Positions 21,621 through 32,011 of a DNA stretch of 64,000 nucleotides are shown one piece after another. This stretch comes from Ilyonectria destructans (Eukaryota; Ascomycota; Sordariomycetes; Hypocreales; Nectriaceae), in assembly GCA_020740775.1 (NCBI GenBank), contig JAHEWK010000042.1:62001-126000 (forward strand), in the 5' to 3' direction. Within the stretch, counting starts at the first letter, position 1; each line of letters starts with the position of its first letter. The notes below the pieces were generated by a model. It had not been told where the DNA came from and did not search any database. It saw only the letters and a program-made list of their open reading frames with translations. Both the position numbers and the translations under genes were made by a program.

Positions 21621-23241
21621 TTAGTCGTATACTTGGGGGCTTTCCTCCTCAATCTCTTCCTCCTCAATACGTTCCAAAAGTAAAGCAGCATCAATATCGT
21701 GAGCCGCCAAATGATCCCGTACGCGGTCAAGGCCACCCGTAGGTGTCACTAATAGCCCCAGCGCTGGTACTTCCTTGTTCGCGATATATTGCTGTAGATG
21801 ATGCCGTAGAAATAAATACGATGAGAGCTTTGGCCGTTGCGCTGGATCGTTTGGTTCATCCTGTTGGCCTTGTAGGATTCTTTCGCAAACTATTATCGTA
21901 TCCTCCGGTAAGTAAGCGTCAAGGTCAATATCGTCCCTTGCGAAGATATTCTGAAGCGTAGATAATCGGTCTTGAGGGATGACTTCGGCGAAACTTTCAA
22001 CCTGCCGCGCCTCGGGTTGGAAGTAGAGAGTCCATGGCTGCCCTGGAACGACATGTGGCCTGTTGCTCTGTTTGCGAATATAATGCGAATTCCACATAAG
22101 TACGAACTCGGCAAACTCCGCACGTAGAAGTGGCATAAAGATATAGAGCATCGCAATACGATCGGGTAAGGAGTCATTCGTAAAGTATCCGAGTTCCGTG
22201 ATTTCAGAGAAGTACTCCTAAGCTCAAGTTAATATCAGATTAAACGGGGAGATAATGCCAGATACGTACCCGCCAGAACTTAGCCCTGCCTCTACTTAGC
22301 CTAAGCCACCAGCTCTCAATCTTCTCATTATGCGTGCTCTTGCCATAGATCCAACAGTCCTGAAAGCGCACATCTTGCGGATTACCATCACGTACGCGCA
22401 CGCGCGATTTCGAAAGGTAATAATGTGCTCCAGCCATCAGGACTGTCTCTCCGCCACGATCTGAACGAACAAGGTTTGGCATGGTTTTCCGCTGTGAGAG
22501 AACGTGGAGATATTGCGCAACAACGCTTCGTGATGTACTAGAAGATATGCCCACGTAGAACCACGTAATGAACCGGGAGTAAGCATCAATGGAAGCATAA
22601 ATCTCAAAGCCCCAGGCCTTCAGTTTATCATATGCATCGAGGGACCAGATAAAGTCAGGGCCTGGGGCAGTCCATCCAGTCCGGCGATACCGCATCGTAT
22701 TCCACCGTTCTGTAATACTTCCAGGATAAAAGTCACGAAAGCATTCGTATAGCGCTCGGCGGCTTAAGACATGCTGGTGTTGACGGACATATACGTAGAG
22801 ATATGTGCGCCCATAGCTCTCAAGCTTTGTGTTCTTTTCGGCCTCATCTGTAAAAAATCGGCGCAGTTCGGTAAGTCTCTCTGTGACCATCTCAGGGGTT
22901 TGGCGGCGCCAAAGGCCAAGCTCTCGCCGTATCCGAGAGAGCCCAGTCTTCGTGATGATAAAGCCTTCAGAATGTAGCTGCAGAAGCATAAAGTGGTCGT
23001 TTAAGACCATATGGAAGAAAAGCTCTTGCATACGCTCACGTAGTCGTTCAGAGTCTTGTGTGTGTTGGGTCAAAGAGGTGCCCCAGGCCTTGAGGTTGCG
23101 ATACATCGTCATACGGCTAACTTCGATATGAAAATCGACCTTAAGACGCCGGATGATTTGCTGAACTGTGAGACCTTCGTCATTTTTCCACTGTTGAATC
23201 TGGAGGCGAAACGAAGATAAGTCAATGGAAGGGCGAACCAT
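21621..23241 (-). CDS. Transposon gene B: integrase-core DDE transposase
   Basis: Exons are 23,241-22,270 and 22,217-21,621, joined in phase 0 over a 52-nt intron (donor GTACGT, ATTAAC branch, acceptor CTTAG). The product is 522 aa. Residues 18-55 form an HTH (GLTVQQIIRRLKVDFHIEVS). The catalytic core has D202 in WSLDAYDKLK, D261 in VRSDRGGET and E309 in NEKIESWW, i.e. D-58-D-47-E, with the W-W pair after the Glu. After the splice, a region with HYIRKQSNRPHVVPGQP and TLYFQPE follows. This layout matches animal integrase-core proteins that have WNTHxIR and GxPxxLFFLPE segments after the core. It is the likely enzyme that moves the element. All three acidic residues are present and no stop is seen. 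Confidence 0.88.
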
Positions 23242-23640
23242 TTTGCGCCGCCTGTTTTCGTTGGTGGTCGTACGTAGCTAAACGGAGGACGAAGTTTTAA
23301 GTTTGGATTGCGCGATATAATTTTCCTAGCCGAGGGAGTTATCAAATAGCGCAATACGGGTGCATACGGAGCTTTACTTTGCCATAAATGGAACATCACA
23401 ATTTAGAACGGTCACAAGCGAAAAAGAAAATCGAGCGGAAATTTCAGACCCCCGGTAAGAAAGTGGTATCGTACTTTGCCGTACGCCTCCGTACGCCGAC
23501 GGAATCAGCCGTTCGCGAAAGTATTATTCGCGCCAAATCCTAAATCGAAATTTCCAGCTCAGAGAGCGAAGAAATGACAGCGGACTTTGGGGAAAAAAAG
23601 GTAGTTGGGGTTCGTACGTTTACGTATTGGGCAAAATACC

Positions 23641-24433
23641 TTAATCCGCCTTCGAAATGGTGTGTTTCTTTCTCTTCTTGCGGTCAGCAGCCTCCTTGAA
23701 GATCTGGGCAAGCCGCGCGCACGTCTTGCGGTCAATCCCTTCGAACGGGTCCGTATCATCGCTGTCGTCATCATCGGCCTCGCTGGCCTTGCGCTTCTTA
23801 CCTGTACCGAATCAGTATCAAGCTTGGTTGCGTATTGTAGCGTACTCACTCGTAAAGGAGCAGGCGGCGCCGGATCGGTTCCAGTCGCAATTGGCGCAAG
23901 CCGGATTGGTTTCAGAAACCACGCAGCCGATGAGGGCCCCGTTGCGCTTCGTACACTTGAGGCAGCGCTCCGTATCCTCCCGTTCGTCACCGTACAGATG
24001 ACGCAGCATAGCATCGCAGTTCTGTCTGCTCGCAAAGTTGAGAGTGTAGGGGGTATCCTCGAGCGATTTGTTGCTAGACTTGACGCGAACCCGAAGCTCG
24101 CGGACGGTCTAGTACGGGTTAGTACGTGATCAACCGAGCTAGTATAGAACCAAGTACCTTGGTGGAGTCGACAGCAGATTGCCCCTTGGTGGTGCTCCCC
24201 TTCAAAGCGTTGATCAAAGCCCAAACTGTAAGGTCCGGGTTCGATTCGGGCTGTTCGACCTTGTACGCGAAAGTACGGGTGTCGATACCCAGGATCTCCT
24301 TAGGGAGCAGCGAGGCTGCGCGGTCACCCAAATCCTCGGCGAGGGGGTCGGCATCATTCGGGCCCATAGTGGTGTTCTTGGGATCCTTCTTGGGAGGACG
24401 GGGGGGCCTCTTCTTTCCGCTGGCGCCGGCCAT
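23641..24433 (-). CDS. Transposon gene C: six-cysteine (DUF3716-like) basic protein
   Basis: Exons are 24,433-24,158, 24,108-23,850 and 23,801-23,641. The introns have donors GTACTT and GTGAGT, and intron 1 carries a perfect TACTAAC branch. All phases agree, and the product is 231 aa. The N-terminus is lysine/proline-rich (GKKRPPRPPKKD). The middle holds C141-x2-C144-x9-C154-x8-C163-x2-C166-x8-C175, with context ALIGCVVSE and ACANCDWNRSGAACSF, as in the DUF3716 domain common in Fusarium-type genomes. The C-terminus alternates acidic (ADDDDSDDTD) and basic (DRKKRKKH) stretches. It is likely a zinc-binding nuclear protein, perhaps an accessory DNA-binding factor for the transposase. The domain name rests on Cys spacing alone. 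Confidence 0.8.
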
Positions 24434-24598
24434 GATGTTGCGTATTGGGTCGTATTGCGTGAAAAGGCTTGCGAATGGGATCGAAAGAGGCCGGCGAGGT
24501 GAGGGAGGAGGTACGTACTCGCGGAAAAAAACGCGACGCAATATTATCCTACAAACGGGGCCGGACGGAGGGGGTGACCCCATCCTAAAAAACATCAA

Positions 24599-24637
24599 TT
24601 TGGGGTTTTGGTACACTGCCCCTTATGGCCTTCCGTA
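24599..24637 (-). repeat. Right terminal inverted repeat of the three-gene transposon
   Basis: A perfect 39-bp match to the reverse complement of 20,116-20,154, followed by GTTAG at 24,638-24,642. Confidence 0.95.
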
Positions 24638-24642
24638 GTTAG

Positions 24643-24996
24643 CGGCCGCACTGGCCAGGCCGGCTGCTCCGCCGGAACCGTAAAATGTCATGGATGGCGG
24701 TCAAGTAACAGGTCTTCCGCCGGACCAGCTGAGCCTTCGGAACCGTCGACCCCTCCTGTTTCACGCTGGCCCCGGTGGTTGCCCGACTGGGGCGATCTGT
24801 TTACTCGGTGACTTATGTCTGAGCAGTGGCCGTTGGTTCATAAACATGTTACAGCATGCCTCTCTTCTCGTCTGCAACAGGCGACATCACAATAAGAAAA
24901 GAGGGGAAGCACGAGGAAAGCCGGGACAACCGGGAGATTGATTGCCCTGGAACTAGCGCAGTTTCTATATGATTATCCGAGGCTCGGCCACTTAAG
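24643..24996. other. No gene between the transposon and the Zn2Cys6 gene
   Basis: GC-rich sequence with repeated CCGGA/TCCGGC words and nothing recognisable. It contains the 3' flank of the regulator gene. Confidence 0.5.
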
Positions 24997-27803
24997 TCAT
25001 TGAGTAGACCCGCCACTCCAAGTGGAATCCCAGAGCCAGAAAAGCTCGCTCGCCCGGTAATTTGCTGCGCCCTCATGATTTTGTGTAGGTTGAGGCTCCT
25101 GATAGCCACTGGGTTGCTCGTACGGCACTTGCCACATCTGCTGCTGTGGTAGCGTCGACAAGCCGTTTTGAGTGGCCCCTTCAGTCCCCAAATCTGTTGC
25201 CACATCAGATGGAAGCGCTTCGTCTGGAAACGGGGGCAAAACTGTGAGAAATTGGAGTCAGGTCAGTGTCCGCTCGCTGGGCACTCATCGAGATCTAGCC
25301 AAGACAGACAAGATGCTTACTTCGTTGTACCGACGCCAAGCTCTCGTTGAAGCGCTGCATCATGCTATGATTCGGCCAGACTTGTCTCTCAGCCCCCTGG
25401 GAGGACGTGCTGAAAGCAGTCTCGAGGGGGAGGCGGAGCGTGTCCTCCACTGACATGGAGCCACCATCCCCTGGAGCCCGGAATGGCGGCTGCTCATAAG
25501 AGTCCACTGCTACCTGGCCTGACGTGACTGGACCCAGCATGGCTTCTCCTTCTCTTCGAAGCAGCAGGCGGATGAGGTTTTCGAGCACGATACTGCTTTG
25601 ACTAGACAAAGCCGAGCGATGACCTAGCAGCTGCTGCAAACGAAAGACGCGAGTAATGGTTCGTTTGATGCCTTGGGCTGGATCAGAGAGGGGGTCGGAC
25701 AGGGCGACTAAGATGAGGACGATGGAGGCGTGGAACAGGTTCATGGCCATAAAGGCTACGAGATGGCTGTTTGTGGCAAGCTGGGCAAGCTGGGGTAGCT
25801 CCGTCATACGGACGGTTCTGACTGCCGCATTCCACCAGTCCTCTGAACTCACGGTTGTTTCCCCGCTTGGTGACGCAGGATGATGCGATGGTAGGTTGCT
25901 AGAGTGCGAGGTTAGAGCTGGCGACTGGGTTTGATCCAAGGGTGATGTTGTTTCCGAGACCGAGGCCTTTGCCGACAAGTGCTCAACCTGACGGGCTAGA
26001 AACGGCCGGTGGAGCACGATCAACAGGTTATCAAACGTCAGCTGGAGAGAGAGAGACTGCAAGAGGTGTGCCCGGATGCTCCACCCGGTGGTGCCAGGGT
26101 GATAATCCTGGTTCAGGTCCAAGGAGAGGAACCTGGGCAACTGACGGCGCCAGCAATCTAGCCTTTGGGTCACGTCGGTGACTAGTGAGGCGTACTTGGA
26201 CTCGAAATGCTGTTGGGCAGACCGCGCCGACAGCGAGCCAAAGATGGTCTTCAGGGCGGGGGATGCGATGAGATACAGTTTGCTCAGTTCCGTCTGGTAT
26301 GACGAGTAGACGACGCCCGACAGTCCCTGTTGGATGGACTCTTGAAGGAAATAGGGCGACTCGGTGAACTCTGTGGGCATCTCGAGATTGCAGTCTTCGT
26401 CATTAATGCTCAGGGGCCGCCCATAGGAGATGGAACCAAACCTGTGGCTTGTTAAAACATGGCCCGAGATGGAATCAACATGACTGGTTTGCAAGTCGTT
26501 TACCTGTCCCATGTGTAAATGGTCCACCACACTCTCTTGCGCTCTTCAATGTCACTGGTAGCTCCGCGTGTCAAGGTTCGATGCAGACCCATAGCGTGAG
26601 ACAGTTTGATGGTGGCGCCCAAAAGGGCAAAGGACAGATTCGGGCGGCCATGGTACACATGATGCGACCCTAGTAATATGAGCGTCTGCACCGCCGCAAT
26701 TGAATTCTGATCCATGATCTGGACCAACCGGGACTCGACAATCCTGAGCAAGTCATCGCTCCAGAGGTGCCATTCCTCATCACCGTCTTGGGCGGCTCGT
26801 TTGTACCGATACCACGCTGCCATGCATAGCACCATCGACAATAGTATCAGGAACGGCGCCTCGGCAGGATGCGCGTGGCAGTCCTTGATGGACAGCAGGC
26901 CCTTTCGGAATTTCGGTTCGTAGATGACGAGCGAGAACCAGTGCACCGACTCAAAGTATTCCTCCAGAAGCGAGTACATCATTTCCTGGTCGGGGAACCG
27001 GCTGCCTAGGATGGTCGATATTGGCAGGCGCTTGTCGCTGGCCCTTCGTTGAGGAGTTCTGGCTCCCCATCCAGCACCATCTGGAATGGCTGAAGTTGGG
27101 TGATGGTCGATACTTTGGCTCCCGAGTCTATACATCTGCCCGTCATGTTGGCAAGTGGCAACGGGGAAAGCGGGTGAAGCAGGGATCTCACCTTTCGTGC
27201 AATGCCCATGGCTGATTCTGACTCGCCATAGTCTACAGGCACCCATGAAGTGCGTCGATCCGTTGGGTCTGGGACCTTTGTGCTGCCTAACTCTTCTTCC
27301 CCAACGCTCTCAACCACATGACGGTCCAGGGAGAAGGAAGAGGCGGGTGTAGAGGGGACATCGCCGCTACTATCTCTAGACTCGGGTCGTCGTCTTGAAC
27401 AGACAAGTCAGTCAGTCAGTCTACCTCTACCCGTTGGCATCCGCCGTGACCAGCATAACGGATGGCTGACTACTCGCCTTTGCAGACGTGCCCCGCGACG
27501 CTGACTGTAGACACGAGCTCTGCTGTTCGGGGGCTCATCAACCGGTGCCGCCGGCTCACAGTCTACGTTGGCTCGCAAACATAGAGAGCAGGGCCGAAAA
27601 GAATCACACTGCACAATTCCAATTCACCATGTCAGCGACCCAACTGAGCTCCCAAGCGGGAAAAGAAGACTTACTCGACTCTTGTTCCGACGGCATCGGC
27701 GACAAGCGTTGGATACTCTTGTGGGTAGCCGGCGGTTCGCCACCGGAACCGAAAATTCCAGTTCCGACGGGCCCCTCTCGTCGTCACCAGGCGCCTGGGG
27801 CAT
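24997..27803 (-). CDS. Zn2Cys6 transcription factor, six exons
   Basis: Exons are 27,803-27,675, 27,608 to about 27,460, 27,393-27,192, 27,135-26,504, 26,441-25,321 and 25,241-24,997. All phases add up to about 825 aa. The second intron's donor is the least certain. The Gal4-type finger is split by intron 1: NACRRCRRNKSR then CDSFRPCSLCLRANVDC. A fungal-specific regulatory domain follows (about residues 160-480: FPDQEMMYSLLEEYFESVHW, HAMGLHRTLT, KRVWWTIYTWDR, FGSISYGRPLSINDEDCN). The C-terminal tail is Gln/Pro-rich and ends in an aromatic segment (LFWLWDSTWSGGSTQ). It is divergent from the xylitol/sorbitol dehydrogenase and shares a promoter region of about 660 bp, so it plausibly controls that gene. 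It lacks obvious identity with XlnR or AraR, and its target is an inference. Confidence 0.87.
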
Positions 27804-28467
27804 TGTCCTGACTAGTCGGTCTGCCAGTCTGTCAATCTGTCGAGCTGGAAGCAAAAATGCACTGCAATGCAAGTGGGATTCCCGGCGGCAAGGAGATGAA
27901 CAACCGATATCTTACTGGTGATGAAGCAATAGTTGAAGGCGGAAGGCATCCGAAGGTTTCTGTGGGTTGGCTAGCTTTGTTTGACCCGTGACCGTGACCC
28001 TCGTCTTCGTCGCCACCGGGACGACTGGGACGCTAAGCCGCCGGATAAATCTTTGCTAGGCTGACTAGTTGAATAAGTTGGCCAAAGCCAAAGCACCCGC
28101 GGAACCTTCTCAGCATTGACCAGCTCGGACCCTAGTTAGAAAGAAGGACGCCTGCACCCCCGCAGACAACATTGGAAACGACTGGGAGGGCATATATACA
28201 AACTACAAGATGAGTGGAGAGAGGCAAGACCGGGTTGTCGATGGCCAATCGGCGTGGGGAGCGTCAACAGGCAATAAGACCGCATGCCTTTCCTCAACCC
28301 ATTCAGCCCCGCCCTTGCCTTAATTGCGCCATAAACATTCTGAAGTTGCTTGTTCTTCTCGTCTTGAACCGTCCCTCGTTCACTGGTTTTTCACCTGCCT
28401 ATTCCATCACGCCCGCGCAACAACCTTTCAAAGCCATCGTCTCCCTCTCTTGCAGTCCAGACAGACT
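27804..28467. promoter_or_regulatory. Divergent promoter between the Zn2Cys6 regulator and the dehydrogenase
   Basis: The region separates two genes transcribed away from each other. TATATA lies at 28,193-28,198, about 270 bp before the dehydrogenase ATG. GGCTAG near 27,968 matches the GGCTAR core known for XlnR/Xyr1-type xylose regulators, and GTGGGG near 28,254 fits the CreA/Cre1 consensus SYGGRG. Such short words occur by chance, so they are only suggestive. Confidence 0.5.
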
Positions 28468-29786
28468 ATGGCTATAGAATCGATCCTGCAAGGGCATAAT
28501 CTTGTCCAGCCTGACGGAGTTGTTCCCGACCCGACCTTGACGCAGTCAGTCACTCAACAAGATATTACAGAGTCCAGTTCGCCGCCAAAACAGACTTCAG
28601 TCAGCCATACTTATTCTTGCGTGATCCTGTACGGCACAACTAACAACCCGCTCGACAGAACCTCTCCTTCTTCTTAAACAAACCCCAAGAGGTCCAGTTC
28701 GCCGAAAAGCCTCTCCCGACACTTTCCACGCCCAACGAAGTCCTTGTTGCCATCAATTACACTGGCATCTGTGGCTCCGACGTTCACTATTGGGAACATG
28801 GCAGAATTGGCCACTTTGTCGTCAAAGATCCCATGGTTTTAGGACACGAATCTGCCGCCACCGTTGTCGAGGTGGCCAGTGCCGTCAAGTCGCTTCGACC
28901 TGGAGACAGAGTCGCCCTCGAACCCGGTTATCCCTGCCGGCAGTGTACTAACTGTCTGGCTGGTCGATACAACCTCTGCCCGGACATGGTGTTTGCGGCG
29001 ACTCCGCCCTTTGACGGTACCCTCACAGGCTTCTGGGTTGCGCCGTTTGACTTTTGCTACAAGCTGCCTGACAATGTTTCCACCAAAGAAGGCGCGTTGA
29101 TTGAACCGCTTGCAGTTGCTGTGCATATTGTTAAGCAGGCGCAGATTACACCGGGCAATAGTGTTATCGTCATGGGGGCCGGCCCAGTCGGTCTCTTATG
29201 TGCAGCAGTCGCCAAGTCCTTTGGTGCTACGAAGATTGTCAGCGTTGATATTGTACAGTCAAAGCTAGAGTTCGCGCGGGAGCTGGCCTCTACACATACA
29301 TATGTGTCACAGCGAATTTCACCCGAAGAGAACGCAAGCGCTTTGCTCGGGCAGTGTGACCTTCAGGGGGGTGCTGATGTTGTCATTGATGCTAGTGGAG
29401 CAGAGTCGTCGATTCAGACAAGCTTGCATGCCATCAAGGTGGGAGGAACTTACGTTCAGGGGGGTATGGGTAAGGCTGATATCACGTTCCCCATCATGGC
29501 CATGTGCCAGAAGGAGGTCACAATGCGAGGCAGCTTCCGATACGGGCCTGGTGACTACAAGCTTGCTATTGAGCTGGTAGCCAACGGTAGCGTCAATGTG
29601 GGGAAACTGATCACTGGCGTGGTGGATTTCGAACAGGCCGAAGTCGCATTTAAGAAAGTCAGGGAAGGCCAGGTGATTAAGATGCTTATTGCGGGACCTA
29701 ATGAACCAAAACAAGAGGGGCCACAACTGGTTCTCCAAGAGAAAGTCACCAAGAACGGTATCAACACTAATGGAGGATGCTGTTGA
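28468..29786 (+). CDS. Xylitol/sorbitol dehydrogenase (D-xylulose reductase type)
   Basis: The body from 28,659 on reads NLSFFLNKP, ICGSDVHYW, GHESAATVVEV, GDRVALEPGYPCRQCTNCLAGRYNLC (a structural zinc site with four Cys), GAGPVGLLCAAVAKSFGA (Rossmann), SVDIVQSKLEFAR, and VIKMLIAGPNE. These are hallmarks of NAD-dependent zinc polyol dehydrogenases such as fungal XdhA/LadA, which oxidise xylitol, L-arabitol or sorbitol. A first exon, 28,468-28,620 (MAIESILQGHNLVQ), joins in phase 0 over a short 38-nt intron with a CTAAC branch. That donor (GTGATC) is weak, so the N-terminus is uncertain. The C-terminus is about 25 residues longer than usual and ends GGCC. The gene is divergent from a Zn2Cys6 regulator and upstream of an SDR gene. 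Confidence 0.9.
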
Positions 29787-30721
29787 GACGGCGTGTAATA
29801 CATCGCTCCCAAATACTTAAAGAAGGACCATCGTGCCTAAAATTTAGTAGCGTGTTAATTATTACCTACACACTAATGGATATAGATTCCCTCAGCTATT
29901 AAGCATCGCAAGCGAGTCACGACTCGGGATGACTTACGTACTTCGCCTCTCCACCACGTTATCGAATACACCCGGGCTTGCCCGTAGTTCTCCTCAGCCT
30001 GACCAACATCCTGCCCGAACCTGTGCGACAGCCTGATGTATCAACTTTCAGACAGATACAGGAGGACTATGCATCGATGCTAGGTGTGAGCCTAGATCAT
30101 CCAATCACTCGCAGTATGGAGGACGGAAGTCTCAAGACCAAGATTTTGATTTCTTATCAAATTGAACCACAACATTGGTCACTAGTTGTTAGATTTTACC
30201 ACCACACTACATGCCACAAAAATGAGGATCCCCACTTAGAGCAATGCAGCAATGGTTTACATCTGACACTTGTCATGGAATTATTAACTTTTTTCGGCTG
30301 CTGAGCTATGGAAGGAGGCACTTAAGCCTGGAGCCCATTAGTTGGATGAGAGCGCTGGGCCAAGGTGTCAAAGATGATAAAGGGATCAGAAGATCTCTGG
30401 TGAGAGAGCGCCCGTCTTGTATCACTGATGCTCATGCACTTGGGCTCATCTAAGCTGCAGTAGCGTCCTCGAAATGCGACATGACATCACCATGCGCTGG
30501 CTCGAACCCCGTCCCGCTCGCTCAAGCAGCTCTTGACTTGGTAGACGCACGGTAGACTAGCTAAGTACTTTGCTATGGGCCTGGAATTTAATTTGTAATC
30601 CAATATGAGGTGATGGGGGAGTAGCGCGATGACGTATAAAGCTGCCGAACCCTGGGTACTTAGGTCTGTTACCCAGCACGCCAGACACACCAGACATCCC
30701 GCCAAAGAATTCTAGAGCACA
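29787..30721. other. Intergenic, with TATA box of the SDR gene
   Basis: No protein could be assigned; a 108-residue frame near 29,978-30,304 has no recognisable motifs. TATAAA at 30,635-30,640 is about 85 bp upstream of the ATG of the next gene. Confidence 0.5.
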
Positions 30722-31942
30722 ATGGCGTCTATTAAAGTCCTCCTCACCGGAGCTACCGGTTTTATGTAAGTTCATTACAACGTCAAGACTGTATATCGCC
30801 TACATTAACCTGACAAAAACTGCACAGCGGAGGATCTGTTCTTAATCAAATCCTCTCTTCTGGAAATCCAAAGATCAAAGAGCTTTCAGTTACGGCTATC
30901 GTGCGCAAGGAGGAGCAGGTTGACCTCCTCACCGAACATGCGATCAATGCTCGCCTGTTCAACAGCCTCGATGACAGCAAACAGTTGAGGGAAATAGCCT
31001 CAGAGTTCGACATCGTGCTTCACTGTGCCACGGGACTGCACACGTCTTCTGCGGAGGCCTTGATTCTTGGCTTGGGTGATTCTCAGAAGAAAACCGGGCG
31101 ACAAACTTACTACATTCATGTAAGGTTTCCCACTGGCCCTATTCAATCTTACAAATGCTGAACGTGAACAGACCACTGGAACCTCTAACTTGGCCTACAG
31201 CTCGCTCTCTCGCCCTGATGCACAAATTCGCAACTGGTCAGACGCCGACGGTGACGTCTTTGAGGGAGAACTCCGCCGACACGCCGAACAGAAATACGAT
31301 CAGCGCGTAACCGACGTCGTCGTCGTCAACACAGCAGAAAAGACTGGAGTCAATGCCTACCTCATGATGCCACCCACCGTCTACGGACGAGGCTTGGGAT
31401 TCTTCAACAAGCAGTCCATTCAGCTGCCTTTTGTGATTCGATGCGCTATCGAGGCGGGGCATCCAGAATACCTCGGTGACGGCTCCGGCGGTGTCGGCTA
31501 CGTCCATATTGAGGACCTGGCTCAGCTCTATGAGCTTCTTTTGGCTAAGGTTCTCGAAGGTGCCGACATCCCCTTCAACAGAAAAGGTATCTATTTCAGC
31601 AATACTGGAGAATTTGTCTGGGGCGACCTGGTCAAACGGGTTGGCGAGATTGGCGTCCAGCTGAATGCTCTCAAGTCGGCCGAACCCGTTCACATCTCGC
31701 TTGACGAGGCCGAGCGGAAGTGGGAACGTCCTCGCCTGTTCCTCGAAACCAACTTTGCTGGCAAGTATGTCATGCCTTACACTGCAGTCGCCGTAAAGAC
31801 AAACGACTAATCATCTAGATCCAAAACGACGCCGAAAGTTGCGTATGCCTTGGGATGGAAGCCCGCGCACAATGACAAGGATTGGGATGACGAGATCGTA
31901 GAAACATGGAAGGCGGTGCTAGCTCAGGATCGCAAAGAATAA
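30722..31942 (+). CDS. NAD(P)-dependent epimerase/dehydratase (extended SDR)
   Basis: Exons are 30,722-30,765, 30,828-31,119, 31,172-31,764 and 31,819-31,942. The introns (donors GTAAGT, GTAAGG, GTATGT) give a 350-aa product. The nucleotide-binding motif TGATGFIGG is split by intron 1. HCATGLH follows the fourth strand, and PPTVYGRGLGFFNKQS and GSGGVGYVHIEDLAQLY match the substrate-binding half of extended SDRs. The C-terminus ends ALGWKPAHNDKDWDDEIVETW, also usual for the family. No typical YxxxK was seen, so activity on sugars is uncertain. It reads the same way as the dehydrogenase about 930 bp upstream and converges with the beta-propeller gene 69 bp downstream. Confidence 0.85.
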
Positions 31943-32011
31943 GAGCTATTAATTCTATATTGTCACGTAGAGCAAGTTATAAAATCACATGATTTAGGCT
32001 CTTGAGGATAT

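Larger units (their letters stand above)
20116..24637. mobile_element. 4.5-kb three-gene DNA transposon with integrase-like DDE transposase
   Basis: The ends are perfect 39-bp inverted repeats (20,116-20,154 and 24,599-24,637, outer end TACGGAAGGCCATAAGGGGC). They are flanked by the 5-bp direct duplication GTTAG (20,111-20,115 and 24,638-24,642). Inside are gene A (plus strand), and genes B and C (minus strand), all open after splicing. B is an integrase-type DDE protein. It resembles a eukaryotic family of integrase-core proteins seen in animals, possibly the superfamily called IS3EU. That name is an inference, not established here. GTACG motifs are frequent throughout. The element sits between a sugar transporter and its putative cluster partners. 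Confidence 0.92.

Noticed and set aside
27408..27614. Separate small Cys-rich gene
   Set aside because: It is exon 2 of the Zn2Cys6 regulator, supplying the second half of the zinc cluster after a GTAAGT...GCAG intron.
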